Shown here: positions 8,315 through 17,678 of the stretch, one piece after another
Layout: every line of letters starts with the position of its first letter
Numbering within the stretch: the first letter of the stretch is position 1
NCBI RefSeq assembly: GCF_000620705.1
Contig: NZ_KK211167.1
Span: forward strand, 484,204 to 548,203
DNA from: Nocardioides sp. URHA0020
Lineage (GTDB): Bacteria > Actinomycetota > Actinomycetes > Propionibacteriales > Nocardioidaceae
Length of the DNA stretch: 64,000 nt
Direction: 5' to 3'
The notes under the pieces: model-generated
Database searches by the model: none
Told to the model about the DNA's origin: nothing
What the model saw: only the letters and a program-made list of their open reading frames with translations
Position numbers and translations under genes: made by a program

Positions 8315-9790
8315 ATGAGCGTTGACGCCGGACCCAGACCGACCCTCGGCCAGCAGCTCGTACGACGCAAGCCGATCAGGCGCCAGAGCGAGCCGCACGA
8401 CGGCCCGGACCTCAAGCGCAGCTTCGGCACCTTCCAGCTGATGATGTTCGGCGTTGGCGCGACCGTCGGCACCGGCATCTTCTTCGTGCTCCAGGAGGCC
8501 GTGCCCGACAGCGGCCCGGCGGTGATCATCTCGTTCCTGGTGGCCGGTCTCGGCGCGGGGCTGTCCGCGCTGTGCTACGCCGAGGTCGCCAGCGCGATCC
8601 CGGTCAGCGGCTCGACGTACTCCTACGCCTACCACGCGCTCGGCGAGCTGGTCGCGATGGTGATCGCGGCCTGCGTCCTGCTCGAGTACGGCGTCTCGAG
8701 TGCCGCGGTCGCGGTCGGCTGGAGCGGCTACTTCAACGAGCTGCTCGACAACCTCTTCGGCTTCTCGCTGCCCGACGCGCTGTCCTACTCGCCGATCCCG
8801 TACGAGGACAACACCACCGGGCTGATCAACCTGCCCGCCGTGGTGCTCGTGATGATGTGCATGGTGCTGCTGATCCGGGGCGCCAGCGAGTCGGCCCGGG
8901 TCAACACGGTGATGGTGCTGATCAAGCTCGGCGTGCTGCTGATGTTCGTGGTGATCGGCCTGACCGCGTGGAACGGCGACCACTTCGACGGCTTCTGGGA
9001 CAAGGGCGCCGCCGGCATCTCCGCGGCCGCCGCGACCATCTTCTTCTCGTTCATCGGCCTGGACGCGGTGTCGACCGCGGGGGAGGAGGTGCGCGACCCG
9101 CAGAAGGCGCTGCCCCGCGCCATCATGGGCGCGCTCGCTGTGGTGGTCACCGTCTACGTGCTGGTGGCGATCGCCGGTCTGTCGGCCCAGCCGGCGTCGG
9201 AGTTCTCCGACCCCGACCAGCAGGACGCCGGTCTCTCGGTGATCCTGGAGAACGTGACGGGCCACGCCGCGTGGGGCACCGTGCTCGCCGCCGGCGCGGT
9301 GATCTCGATCTTCTCGGTGACGCTGGTGACCCTCTACGGCCAGACCCGGATCCTCTTCGCGATCGGCCGCGACGGGATGCTGCCGGAGAGGTTCTCCTCG
9401 GTGAACCCGCGCACGCTGACGCCGACCTTCAACACCGTCGTGGTCGCGATCGTGGTCGCGCTGATCGGCGGGTTCGTCCCGGCCGACTACCTGTGGGACA
9501 CCGTGTCGATCGGCACCCTGATGGCCTTCATCGTGGTCGCGCTGGGCGTGATGGTGCTGCGCCGCACGCAGCCCGACCTCGAGCGTCCCTTCCGGGTGCC
9601 GCTCTTCCCGGTCACCCCGTTGCTGACGATCGCGGTCTGCATCTACATCCTGTCCGGGCTGGCGGCGATCACCTGGCTGATCTTCGGTTGCTGGCTCGCG
9701 GTGGTGCTGGCCTTCTACTTCGCCTGGGGCCGGCGCCACGCCGCGCTCAACCGCGGCGTCGTCGCGGACACGGAGATCCCCGAGTCATGA
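8315..9790 (+). CDS. APC-family amino acid permease (cationic amino acid transporter-like)
   Basis: 491 aa with about 12 hydrophobic segments. The first helix carries FGVGATVGTGIFFVLQEA, the glycine-rich substrate motif of APC transporters, and the region IFFSFIGLDAVSTAGEEVRDPQKALPRA is diagnostic of the CAT/YfnA branch. The cytosolic N-terminus is basic. RBS AGGAGA stands before the ATG. Its stop overlaps the start of the universal stress protein gene (ATGA), a common pairing of APC permeases with Usp domains that bind nucleotide and may regulate the carrier. The exact amino acid is not determined. Confidence 0.9.
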   Translation: MSVDAGPRPTLGQQLVRRKPIRRQSEPHDGPDLKRSFGTFQLMMFGVGATVGTGIFFVLQEAVPDSGPAVIISFLVAGLGAGLSALCYAEVASAIPVSGSTYSYAYHALGELVAMVIAACVLLEYGVSSAAVAVGWSGYFNELLDNLFGFSLPDALSYSPIPYEDNTTGLINLPAVVLVMMCMVLLIRGASESARVNTVMVLIKLGVLLMFVVIGLTAWNGDHFDGFWDKGAAGISAAAATIFFSFIGLDAVSTAGEEVRDPQKALPRAIMGALAVVVTVYVLVAIAGLSAQPASEFSDPDQQDAGLSVILENVTGHAAWGTVLAAGAVISIFSVTLVTLYGQTRILFAIGRDGMLPERFSSVNPRTLTPTFNTVVVAIVVALIGGFVPADYLWDTVSIGTLMAFIVVALGVMVLRRTQPDLERPFRVPLFPVTPLLTIAVCIYILSGLAAITWLIFGCWLAVVLAFYFAWGRRHAALNRGVVADTEIPES

Positions 9791-10662
9791 CGATCGTCGT
9801 CGGGCACCCCACCCGCACCCACGACCGCGCGGCCATCTCCCTCGGCGCCATGCTCGGCCGCTCGCTCGGCACCGACCTGCTCGTCGTGTCGGTCGTGCCG
9901 GCACCGTGGCCGACGCTGGTGGCGGGCAACGTCGACAAGGAGTACGCCGCGTGGTCGCGCGAGGCAGGGGCGAAGGCCGTGGCCGACGCGGAGCGGGTGC
10001 TCGGCGAGGTCGCGGCCGACCTGGACACGCGCGCGGTCGCCGTGCCGGGGAGGTCGGTCCCCGTGGCGCTGCTCGAGCAGGCCCGCCTGGTCGACGCCGG
10101 CCTCGTGGTCGTGGGCTCGGCCGAGGACGGCGACTGGGACCGGGTGGCGCTCGGCTCGACCGCGGACCACCTCCTGCACACCGCGCACGTGCCGGTCGCC
10201 GTGGCGCCCAAGGGGTTCGCCACGCACGCCGTACCCCGCTTCGGCAGGGCCACCTGCGCCTTCCGCGCCGACCGCAGCTCGCAGGACGTGCTGCGCCGGA
10301 CCACCGAGATCTGCACCGAGGCCGGGGCCGCCGTGCGGATCGCCACCTTCGGCGTCCTGGGCAAGACCATGTACCCGCCCGAGGTCCGGGGCGAGCAGGA
10401 CGTCCTCGACTCCTTCGTCGAGCAGGCCGAGCGGGCGCTGGCCACGGCGGCCGCGGCCACCGGTCTGCGCGAGGTCGACCACGTCGTCGCGACCGGGCGG
10501 GACTGGGCCCAGGCGGTCAGCCGGCTCGAGTGGCGCCACGACGACGTGCTGGTCCTCGGGTCGTCCCCGCGCGGCATGTTGGCCCGGGTCTTCGTGGGGT
10601 CGCACGCGAGCCGGATCATCCGGCACAGCCCCGTGCCCGTCGTGGTCGTGCCGGAGACGTGA
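9787..10662 (+). CDS. Universal stress protein with two UspA domains
   Basis: 291 aa made of two tandem UspA domains (about 1-140 and 150-291). Each ends with the ATP-binding loop of the form G-x2-G-x9-G-S: VVGSAEDGDWDRVALGS in the first and VLGSSPRGMLARVFVGS in the second, both followed by the usual 'HxPVxVVP' strand. It is translationally coupled to the permease upstream and overlaps the next small gene. In the Usp family, ATP-binding members sense energy state; here it may modulate the permease, which is an inference from coupling only. Confidence 0.88.
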   Translation: MTIVVGHPTRTHDRAAISLGAMLGRSLGTDLLVVSVVPAPWPTLVAGNVDKEYAAWSREAGAKAVADAERVLGEVAADLDTRAVAVPGRSVPVALLEQARLVDAGLVVVGSAEDGDWDRVALGSTADHLLHTAHVPVAVAPKGFATHAVPRFGRATCAFRADRSSQDVLRRTTEICTEAGAAVRIATFGVLGKTMYPPEVRGEQDVLDSFVEQAERALATAAAATGLREVDHVVATGRDWAQAVSRLEWRHDDVLVLGSSPRGMLARVFVGSHASRIIRHSPVPVVVVPET

Positions 10663-10910
10663 GCTCGCTGCGCGCCCTGGTCGAGCGGGTGCCGGACGGC
10701 TGGTCGGAGGCGTCGTACGCCGGTCGCCGCTACGGCGTCACGAAGGTGGCGCGCGCCGACGGCCGGGCGATCTCGGTCTACGCCGAGGAGCTCGGCGGCA
10801 CCGACGTGGTCAGCACCAACGTCTACGTCACCGGCGGCAGTGAGGAGCTCCGACCCTGCGAGATGCCGGCTGCGAAGGTGCTGGCCTTCCTGCGGGACGC
10901 CACGTTCTGA
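10659..10910 (+). CDS. Small conserved-looking protein of unknown function, 83 aa
   Basis: The GTG start overlaps the stop of the universal stress gene (GTGA). The protein is compact and soluble: it begins VSSLRALVERVPDGWSEASY, contains YGVTKVARADGRAISVYAEELGG, and ends in a helix (PAAKVLAFLRDATF). A single Cys sits in LRPCEMP. I recall similar short proteins from related genomes but no experimentally known role. It is convergent with dtd, six bases away. Codon usage and coupling make it a real gene. Confidence 0.7.
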   Translation: MSSLRALVERVPDGWSEASYAGRRYGVTKVARADGRAISVYAEELGGTDVVSTNVYVTGGSEELRPCEMPAAKVLAFLRDATF

Positions 10911-10916
10911 CGCTCG

Positions 10917-11348
10917 TCAGCGGGGGCTGTCGAGCACCAGCGTGATCGGCCCGTCGTTGACCGAGACGACCTGCATGTCGGCGCCGAAGGCGCCGGTCTC
11001 CACGTGGGCACCGAGCGCGCGCAGCGAGGCGCAGACCGCGTCGTAGAGGGGCTCGGAGACGGGCCCGGGCGCGGCGGCCTGCCACGTGGGACGCCGACCC
11101 TTGCGGGCGTCGCCGTACAGCGTGAACTGGCTGACGACGAGCACCGGCGCCGCGACGTCGGAGGCGGACCGCTCCTCGCGCAGGAGGCGCAGGTCCCAGA
11201 TCTTGCGAGCCATCCAGGCGACGTCGGCGGCAGCGTCGTCGTGCGTGACGCCGAGGTAGACCAGCAGCCCGGGGCCCTCGATCGCGCCGACGGTGGCACC
11301 GTCGACGGTGACCTGCGCACCGAGGACGCGCTGGACGACGGCGCGCAT
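10917..11348 (-). CDS. dtd: D-aminoacyl-tRNA deacylase
   Basis: 143 aa, the normal size of DTD. It removes D-amino acids (and glycine from tRNA-Ala) mischarged on tRNA in the cytosol. The start [17 protein letters not shown] is typical, as are the catalytic motif SQFTLYGD and the Gly-cisPro motif [12 protein letters not shown] near the C-terminus that excludes L-amino acids. It is the last gene of a minus-strand run, 13 bases after the small CoA-lyase gene, so it may be co-transcribed with unrelated catabolic genes. Confidence 0.95.
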   Translation of the reverse strand: MRAVVQRVLGAQVTVDGATVGAIEGPGLLVYLGVTHDDAAADVAWMARKIWDLRLLREERSASDVAAPVLVVSQFTLYGDARKGRRPTWQAAAPGPVSEPLYDAVCASLRALGAHVETGAFGADMQVVSVNDGPITLVLDSPR

Positions 11349-11361
11349 CAGCTCCGCTCCG

Positions 11362-12228
11362 TCACGGCGCGAGGGCCTGGACGGCTTCGTGGATGCTGAG
11401 CGTGCGCCGGGCGGACTCGACGTGGAGGCTCTCGACCATCCGCCCGCGGTAGGTGACCACACCGGACCCGCGACCGTCCTCGAACGCCTGGATCAGTCCA
11501 CGTGCCTCCTCGACCGCCTGCTCGCTCGGCGCGAAGGCGGCGTTGGCGCCCTCGACCTGACCGGGGTGGATCAGCGTCTTGCCGTCGAAGCCCATCTGGC
11601 GGCCCTGCTCGCACTCGGCCAGGAAGCCGTCGACGTCCTTCACGTCGTTGTAGACGCCGTCGAGGATCGAGATGCCGGCGGCACGGGCGGCGAGCAGCGC
11701 CGTGTGCAGGCTGGGGACGATCGGGGCTCGGCCGGGCACGTGCTCGGCGTACAGCTCCTTGACCAGGTCGTTGGTGCCCATCACGAGGCAGCTCAACCGG
11801 TCCGAGGCGCGAGCGATGCTCAGCACGTCGAGGACGGCGACCGGGGTCTCGATCATCGCCCAGAGCCGGGTGTGGGCCGGGGCGCCGTACGCCGTCAGGG
11901 AGTCGACGAGCCGGACGACCTCGGCGGCGCTGTCGACCTTGGGCACGACGACCGCGGCCGGACCGGCCTGGGCGGCGGCGCGGAGGTCGTCGTCGTGCCA
12001 CTCGGTGCCGATGCCGTTGACGCGGATGGTGAGCGTCCGGCGGCCGTACTCGCCGCTCGACACGGCCGCCGCGGCGGACTCGCGAGCAGCGGGCTTGGCG
12101 TCGGGGGCGACGGCGTCCTCGAGGTCGAGGATCACGGCGTCGACCGGCAAGGTCTTGGCCTTCTCGAGAGCCTTGGCGTTGGAGCTCGGCATGTAGAGCA
12201 CGCTGCGCAGCGGGGTGAAGTCGCTCAT
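11362..12228 (-). CDS. HpcH/HpaI aldolase/citrate lyase family protein (CoA ester lyase, short form)
   Basis: 288 aa, the size of CitE-like lyases. Key features are [10 protein letters not shown] at the start, the [12 protein letters not shown] motif with metal-binding acidic residues, [10 protein letters not shown] and [12 protein letters not shown] (metal Glu), and [13 protein letters not shown] with the loop that closes the active site. Family members cleave 3-hydroxy-acyl-CoA esters such as malyl-CoA or citramalyl-CoA to acetyl-CoA and an oxoacid. Start is 2 bases after the stop of the longer paralogue, so they are co-expressed and may form one enzyme or act in sequence. Confidence 0.88.
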   Translation of the reverse strand: MSDFTPLRSVLYMPSSNAKALEKAKTLPVDAVILDLEDAVAPDAKPAARESAAAAVSSGEYGRRTLTIRVNGIGTEWHDDDLRAAAQAGPAAVVVPKVDSAAEVVRLVDSLTAYGAPAHTRLWAMIETPVAVLDVLSIARASDRLSCLVMGTNDLVKELYAEHVPGRAPIVPSLHTALLAARAAGISILDGVYNDVKDVDGFLAECEQGRQMGFDGKTLIHPGQVEGANAAFAPSEQAVEEARGLIQAFEDGRGSGVVTYRGRMVESLHVESARRTLSIHEAVQALAP

Positions 12229-12230
12229 GC

Positions 12231-13316
12231 TCAGGCCTCCTCGATGGCGTCGTACGCCTTCTTCAGCTCGGGGTCGATCGCCGCGAGCTGCTCGGCGAGC
12301 TCCACCATCACCAGGCACTGCTTGAGGGAGGCGTCATCCTCCATCTTGCCGTCGAGCATCACCGCGCCCGTGCCGTCGCCCATCGCGGCGGCGACCCGAC
12401 GAGCGTGGGCGACGTCCTCGACGCTCGGGCTGAAGACCCGGTTGGCGATCGCGATCTGCTTCGGGTGCAGGCTCCAGGTGCCGACGCAGCCGAGCAGGAA
12501 GGCGTTGCGGAACTGGTCCTCGCAGGCGACCACGTCGGCGATGTCACCGAACGGTCCGTAGTAGGGGTAGATGCCGTGCATGGCGCACGCGTCGACCATC
12601 CGGGCGATCGTGTAGTGCCACAGGTCCTGCTGGTACGTCGCGCGCGCGGCGTCGTAGTCGGTGACGTCGAGCTCGTTCTTGGGCGGGTCCTGGCGCACGA
12701 GGTAGCCGGGGTGGCCTCCTCCGACGCGGGTGGTCTTCATCCGGCGGTCGGCGGCGAGGTCGGCCGGGCCCAGGCTGAGGCCCTGCATGCGCGGGCTGGC
12801 GCCGCAGATCTCCTCCACGTTGGCGACGCCGCGAGCGGTCTCCAGGATCGCGTGCACCAGGATCGGCCGGGTCAGCCCTGCCTTGGCCTCGAGCTGGGCG
12901 AGCAGGCGGTCGACGTAGTGGATGTCCTCGGCGCCCTGGACCTTCGGCACCATGATCACGTCGAGCTTGTCGCCGATCGCGGGCACCAGCGTGGTGAGGT
13001 CGTCGAGGGCCCACGGGCTGTCGAGCGAGTTGATCCGCGTCCACAGCTGGGTGGGGCCGAACGAGGTCTCCGTCGCGATCTTCACGAGACCCTCGCGGGC
13101 GGCGACCTTGTTGTCGGCCTTCACCGCGTCCTCGAGGTTGCCGAGCAGGACGTCGACGGTGCCGACCATGTCCGGGATCTTCGCCGCCATCTTGAGGTTG
13201 CTCGGGTCGAAGAAGTGGATGGCCCGGCTCGGGCGCGCCGGGATCTCCGTCAGGGGCGTCGGGGCCCCCACGGCCAGGGGTCGGAAGAAGTCCTTCGGGC
13301 TCTGGGATCCGCTCAT
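12231..13316 (-). CDS. CoA ester lyase, malyl-CoA/beta-methylmalyl-CoA lyase-like (long form)
   Basis: 361 aa. Belongs to the same aldolase superfamily as its neighbour but to the longer malyl-CoA lyase type: [14 protein letters not shown] (acidic motif), [24 protein letters not shown] (metal Glu), [15 protein letters not shown], and [17 protein letters not shown] near the C-terminus. It likely makes or splits C4-C5 hydroxyacyl-CoA esters with acetyl-CoA or propionyl-CoA and glyoxylate. Stands 52 bases after the 3-hydroxyacyl-CoA dehydrogenase gene and 2 bases before the shorter lyase. Confidence 0.85.
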   Translation of the reverse strand: MSGSQSPKDFFRPLAVGAPTPLTEIPARPSRAIHFFDPSNLKMAAKIPDMVGTVDVLLGNLEDAVKADNKVAAREGLVKIATETSFGPTQLWTRINSLDSPWALDDLTTLVPAIGDKLDVIMVPKVQGAEDIHYVDRLLAQLEAKAGLTRPILVHAILETARGVANVEEICGASPRMQGLSLGPADLAADRRMKTTRVGGGHPGYLVRQDPPKNELDVTDYDAARATYQQDLWHYTIARMVDACAMHGIYPYYGPFGDIADVVACEDQFRNAFLLGCVGTWSLHPKQIAIANRVFSPSVEDVAHARRVAAAMGDGTGAVMLDGKMEDDASLKQCLVMVELAEQLAAIDPELKKAYDAIEEA

Positions 13317-13368
13317 GTGGCGGAACGTAGCAGCGGACTGCTACTCGCCGGTATGACCGATCTGACAA

Positions 13369-14214
13369 TCACCCGTAGGTGTAGAACCCGCGCCCGGTCT
13401 TGCGTCCGAGCAGGCCCGCGTCGACCATCCGGTTGAGCAGCGGCGGCGCGGCGTACAGCGGCTCCTTGAACTCCTCGTACAGCGACTCGGCGACCGCCTT
13501 GGTCGTGTCGAGGCCGATCAGGTCGGCCAGCGCGAGCGGGCCCTGGGGGTGCGCCGCACCGAGCACCAGCCCGCGGTCGATGTCCTCGGCGGAGGCGAAG
13601 CCCGACTCGAACATCCGGATCGCGGAGAGGATGAAGGGGATCAGCAGTGCGTTGACCACGAAGCCGGCACGGTCCTGGCAGTCGATCGCCTGCTTGCCCA
13701 GTGACCCCTCCACCCAGGCGCGCGAGCGCGCGGTGGTGTCGGGCGAGGTCAGCAGCGACGGGACGAGCTCGACGAGCTGGAGCACCGGCACCGGGTTGAA
13801 GAAGTGGATGCCGATGACCTGGGTCGGGCGCGTGGTGACGACGCCGAGCTTCATGATCGGGATCGACGACGTGTTGGAGGCGAGGATCGCGTCCGGGGCC
13901 GCCACGATCCGGTCGAGCTCCTTGAACAGGGCGACCTTGGCCGCCTCGTCCTCCACGATCGCCTCGACGACGATGTCGCGGTCGGCGGCGGCGCCCAGGT
14001 CGGTCTCCACCCGGATCAGCCCCAGCACGTCGGACGCGGAGTCGATCTTGCCCTTCGCCTCGGCGCGCTGCAACGACTTCTCCAGGCGGCCGAGCGCGGC
14101 CTTCCCGGCCTCCTCGTTGGACTCGATCACGATGACGTCGTGCCCGGCGCGGGCGCTCACCTCGGCGATCCCCGACCCCATCAGGCCACCGCCGACCACT
14201 GCCACGTTCTCCAT
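13369..14214 (-). CDS. 3-hydroxybutyryl-CoA (3-hydroxyacyl-CoA) dehydrogenase
   Basis: 281 aa, the length of FadB2/Hbd. The Rossmann loop GGGLMGSGIAEVSARAGHDV binds NAD(H). The catalytic His-Glu pair is in GIHFFNPVPVLQLVELV, with Asn/Ser from ASNTSSIPI. The C-terminal half (RAGFVVNALLIPFI..., GAAHPQGPLALADLIGLD) forms the dimer and lid. It oxidises 3-hydroxyacyl-CoA to 3-oxoacyl-CoA in the cytosol. With two CoA lyases next in the operon it suggests handling of a short branched or dicarboxylic acyl-CoA. Confidence 0.92.
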   Translation of the reverse strand: MENVAVVGGGLMGSGIAEVSARAGHDVIVIESNEEAGKAALGRLEKSLQRAEAKGKIDSASDVLGLIRVETDLGAAADRDIVVEAIVEDEAAKVALFKELDRIVAAPDAILASNTSSIPIMKLGVVTTRPTQVIGIHFFNPVPVLQLVELVPSLLTSPDTTARSRAWVEGSLGKQAIDCQDRAGFVVNALLIPFILSAIRMFESGFASAEDIDRGLVLGAAHPQGPLALADLIGLDTTKAVAESLYEEFKEPLYAAPPLLNRMVDAGLLGRKTGRGFYTYG

Positions 14215-14241
14215 GTGTCTCCCTCTCAGGGCCGCTGGCCG

Positions 14242-14778
14242 TCAGCGTCGATTCCACCAGTGCCGGCGTCGGGGTGGCACGGCGGGCTCGCTCCGGGGCA
14301 CGCGGCGGGCGGCCTGGCGCTCCCGCCAGGCCTCGACGGTCGCCTCGACGTCGCGCGGCATGGTGATCAGCGGCGGCCCTGCCGAGAGGGAGTACCGGGC
14401 CCGGATCACCCGCTCGTTGAAGTCCTCCACCTCGCGGCGCACCTCGCGCTCGACGTTGATGGTGTCGAGCCGGGCGTCGAGCTCGGCGTCCTCCTTGCGC
14501 AGCGCGATGCTGGGCGGGAGCACGGCGATCCGCTCGCGCTCGACCAGCTTCTTGAGCCACCAGTCCGGGTCGTGCTCGCCGCCGAGGCCCTCGATCGGCT
14601 TGCCGGCGCCGGGCAGGTTGTCGAACTCGCCCCGCTCCATCGCCTGGCGGACCTGGAGGTCGACCCAGGTGTGCTGGTGCTGCATCCGCGCGGCCGCGGC
14701 GGCCCGGTCGGCCTCGCGGCTGCGCGGCTCGGGCTGGTCCTCAGGCCGGTCCTGCGGCTGGTTCTCCGGCTGGGGCAT
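14242..14778 (-). CDS. DUF1992 (DnaJ-homologue-type, YhdN/DNAJC28-like) protein
   Basis: 178 aa. The conserved core WVDLQVRQAMERGEFDNLPGAGKPI followed by DPDWWLKKLVERERI is the DUF1992 signature found in bacteria and, linked to a J domain, in eukaryotic DNAJC28. The N-terminal 30 residues are Pro/Gln/Glu-rich and probably disordered; the C-terminus is Arg/Pro-rich and ends WWNRR. No J domain is present. Function unknown. It lies 27 bases upstream of the dehydrogenase gene on the same strand. Confidence 0.85.
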   Translation of the reverse strand: MPQPENQPQDRPEDQPEPRSREADRAAAAARMQHQHTWVDLQVRQAMERGEFDNLPGAGKPIEGLGGEHDPDWWLKKLVERERIAVLPPSIALRKEDAELDARLDTINVEREVRREVEDFNERVIRARYSLSAGPPLITMPRDVEATVEAWRERQAARRVPRSEPAVPPRRRHWWNRR

Positions 14779-14805
14779 CGGGCATCACCTCCTGCCCGAT
14801 CGAGT

Positions 14806-16269
14806 CTACGGAACGAGCGGAAGCGCCTCGGCCGGGTCCTCGGCGACCTGCCTCGGCATCATCAGCAGCGCGCCGGCGGCGACCAGCGCGGCCACGGCGC
14901 AGACGGTCCACACGGTGAGGTACCCCGACAGCGGCGCGTGGCCCTCGGTCGGGTCGTCGATCGACCCGGTGGCCGACAGGGCGATGGCGAAGATCGCGGA
15001 GGCGATCGCGCCGCCGATCGTCTTCGTCGCGTTCGTCATGCCGGTGGCGAAGCCGGTGCGCTCCGGCGGTGCGGCGGCCGCCGCCATCGCGGGCAGGGCG
15101 GCGACCAGGGCGCCCGACCCGAGCCCGGCGACCGCCATGTTGATCAACGCCTGCCAGGTCTCGTGGTGGAAGGGCAGCCACAGCGCGTACCCGACGGCGA
15201 CCAGGACCGACGACAGCACCAGGGCGTTGCGCGGGCCGAGGAGCCGCGCCGTCAGCGGCAGCGTGAAGGCGCCGATCGCGAGGAAGATGACGTAGACGCC
15301 GATGAGGGCCGAGACGAAGCTCGCGTCCGCGCCCAGCCCGTAGCCGGCGACCTCGGGGTCGGTGCGCGCGAAGGTCGACAGCGGGATCTGGGCCCCGAGC
15401 ACCGACATGCCGAAGAGGAAGGCGGTCAGCTGCACCGGCCACTGGCCGGGCGTGCCCAGCAGGCGTACGTCGATGATCGGCTCGGCCTGGCCGAGCTCGT
15501 AGCGGCCGAAGAGGTAGAGCACCACCAGGCCCAGCACGATCAGCGCCCAGGGCAGCGCGCTGCCCGGTCCGTCGAGGCGGATGGCGATCAGGCCACCCAT
15601 CACCAGGGCGATCGAGGAGGTGACCAGCACCAGGCCGCCGACGTCGATGCCGCCGGTGGCGGTGCCGCCGAGGTCCTCGATGCCGAACCAGATCACGATG
15701 AGGCACAGCGTGACCGCGATCGCCGGCAGCATGAGCAGCACCGTCATCGAGGTGGCCGTGACCAGCGCGCCACTGGTGACCGCCCCGATGATCACGGCCA
15801 GCTCGAGGGCGCCCACCAGGATCGCGGCGGAGCGGCGGGTGAGGTGGTGCTGGCGGCCGGTGCCCGCCGTACGCCGGTGGATGATCGCGACCTCGAGCGG
15901 CAGCCACACGACGTACGCGCCCTGGAGCGCGGAGCCGATGAGGAAGGTCGTGAACGACGGCGCGAACGCCATCACCCACGATCCGAGCGCGGTGATCGCG
16001 GTCGAGAGGAGGAGCACCTTCTTGTGGCCGACGAGGTCGCCCATCCGGGCCAGCGGGGGCACGACGAGCGCGGCGACGATCAGCTGGGCGGCCTCGAACC
16101 AGTTGACGTCCGCGTCGGCGATGTCGAGATGGTCGGCGATGTCGCTGAAGATCGGGGTGTAGTAGCCCTGCAGGATGCCGCTGGCCAGCTCCACGCAGAC
16201 GAGGAACCCGACGATCGCGAAGAGCCCCTTGGTCCTCGGGTCGTTCGCGACGCTCAGGGGTGAGCTCAT
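14806..16269 (-). CDS. MFS transporter, 14-TM drug:H+ antiporter type
   Basis: 487 aa with about 14 hydrophobic segments, the DHA2 layout. Motif A of MFS carriers is ARMGDLVGHKKVLLLS, and the later segment TGFATGMTNATKTIGGAIASA is typical of DHA2 exporters. The ATG overlaps the stop of the M20 peptidase upstream (4 bases), so peptidase and transporter are coupled. Substrate not predictable; export of a peptide or amide product is possible from context only. Confidence 0.88.
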   Translation of the reverse strand: MSSPLSVANDPRTKGLFAIVGFLVCVELASGILQGYYTPIFSDIADHLDIADADVNWFEAAQLIVAALVVPPLARMGDLVGHKKVLLLSTAITALGSWVMAFAPSFTTFLIGSALQGAYVVWLPLEVAIIHRRTAGTGRQHHLTRRSAAILVGALELAVIIGAVTSGALVTATSMTVLLMLPAIAVTLCLIVIWFGIEDLGGTATGGIDVGGLVLVTSSIALVMGGLIAIRLDGPGSALPWALIVLGLVVLYLFGRYELGQAEPIIDVRLLGTPGQWPVQLTAFLFGMSVLGAQIPLSTFARTDPEVAGYGLGADASFVSALIGVYVIFLAIGAFTLPLTARLLGPRNALVLSSVLVAVGYALWLPFHHETWQALINMAVAGLGSGALVAALPAMAAAAAPPERTGFATGMTNATKTIGGAIASAIFAIALSATGSIDDPTEGHAPLSGYLTVWTVCAVAALVAAGALLMMPRQVAEDPAEALPLVP

Positions 16270-17603
16270 GCGGGGATCCTCTCGATCAGGCGTCGGTACC
16301 AGCGGACGCCGTCGATGAGGGCGTCGACCCCGAGGTGCTCGTCGTACGAATGGATCGACTCGCGTTGCGCCTTGGTCATCCGGAAGGGTGCGAACCGGTA
16401 GACCCGGGAGCAGATCTCGGTGAAGAACCGCGAGTCGGTGGCCGCCATCATGACGTACGGGGTCGCGATCGCGTCGGGGAAGATCTCGGTGATCGTGGAC
16501 TCGATGAGGGCGAAGGCGCCGTCGTCGTGCAGCGGGTCGTACGGCGAGATCGGGCTCGGCTCGTTGGCCTCGACGACCGTGACCTGCACCTGCTCGTCGT
16601 CGATGGTCCGGCGGACGTGCTCGAGGACGCCGGCCACGGTGTCGCCGATCATGATCCGGATGTTGACGCCGGCGCGGGCGGTCGAGGCGATCACGTTGAG
16701 CGCGGGGGACCCGGAGAGCGTCGTGACGGCGAACGTCGTACGGGCCATGGCGGCCGTCTCGGGTCCGGCCGCGACCAGGGCGCGGGTGAGGACCGGTCGC
16801 AGCCGGCCCGCGTTGGCCATCAGCGGGCGCAGCGCCCGCGGGGCGTGCGGAGCCATCCGGCGGAACAGCTCGACCGTCGGGTCCGGGACACTGGCCGACA
16901 TCGGGCTGCGGTCGAGCCGTGCGATCGCCTTGGCCAGCCGGACCGTGGGGCCGTTGCGCGCCGGGGTCGACGCGTGCCCGCCGCGACCGTCGACCCGCAG
17001 CTCGAGCGAGGTGATGCCCTTCTCGGTCACACCGACGACCCCCACCGGGGCCGCCACCCCCGGGAACGCCTCGGCGGCGATCGCGCCACCCTCGTCGACC
17101 ACGAACCACGGGGCCACGCCGCGCCGGCGCAGCTCCTCGACGGCGAGCACGGCGGAGCTGCCGGACACCTCCTCGTTGCAGCCGAAGGAGAGCCAGACGT
17201 CCTGGGCGGGCCGGAAGTCGGCGTCGAGCAGCGCCTCGACGGCCGCGCAGATGGCGACCAGCTCGCCCTTGTCATCGAGCGTCCCGCGGCCCCAGATCGC
17301 ACCGTCGTGGATCTCGGCGCCGAAGGGCGGGTGCTGCCAGGGCGCGTCCTCCTCGACGGGGACGACGTCGAGGTGGGCCATCAGCACGACCGGGCGCTCG
17401 GCGCTGCGCCCGGCCCAGTGGAAGAGCAGGCCGTGGGTGTCGACCCGGGTCAGCTCGAGCCGCTCGTGGAGGAGCGGGAACTGCCGCTCGAGCTCGGCGA
17501 CGAACTCGTCGAAGACCGCGACGTCGACCAGGTCCGGATCGCGGTGCGACACGGTGGGGATGCGGACCAGGGCCTGGAGCTGGGCGACGACGGGATCGAT
17601 CAC
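16266..17603 (-). CDS. M20/M25/M40 family metallopeptidase (carboxypeptidase S-like)
   Basis: 445 aa. The two-zinc site is visible: VVLMAHLDVVPVE (His and Asp), GRGTLDDKG (bridging Asp), CNEEVSGSS (catalytic Glu-Glu) and a late His region. The dimerisation domain lies at about 180-310. GTG start (V-I-D-P) gives a direct beginning of the domain. Such enzymes cleave N-acyl or dipeptide bonds in the cytosol. Coupled to the MFS gene that follows. A GC-rich hairpin upstream (17628-17647) separates it from the nitroreductase gene. Confidence 0.88.
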   Translation of the reverse strand: MIDPVVAQLQALVRIPTVSHRDPDLVDVAVFDEFVAELERQFPLLHERLELTRVDTHGLLFHWAGRSAERPVVLMAHLDVVPVEEDAPWQHPPFGAEIHDGAIWGRGTLDDKGELVAICAAVEALLDADFRPAQDVWLSFGCNEEVSGSSAVLAVEELRRRGVAPWFVVDEGGAIAAEAFPGVAAPVGVVGVTEKGITSLELRVDGRGGHASTPARNGPTVRLAKAIARLDRSPMSASVPDPTVELFRRMAPHAPRALRPLMANAGRLRPVLTRALVAAGPETAAMARTTFAVTTLSGSPALNVIASTARAGVNIRIMIGDTVAGVLEHVRRTIDDEQVQVTVVEANEPSPISPYDPLHDDGAFALIESTITEIFPDAIATPYVMMAATDSRFFTEICSRVYRFAPFRMTKAQRESIHSYDEHLGVDALIDGVRWYRRLIERIPA

Positions 17604-17627
17604 GCGAGCACCCTAATCGCGGAGATC

Positions 17628-17647
17628 GGGTCTCGGATGCGAGACCC
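17628..17647 (-). terminator. Stem-loop after nitroreductase gene
   Basis: GGGTCTCG - GATG loop - CGAGACCC: an 8-bp perfect stem with a 4-base loop, 31 bases downstream of the nitroreductase stop on the minus strand. No U-tract follows, so its strength as an intrinsic terminator is uncertain. Confidence 0.5.
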
Positions 17648-17678
17648 CGGCCGGGTGTGGCTCGTTGACCGGACGCCG

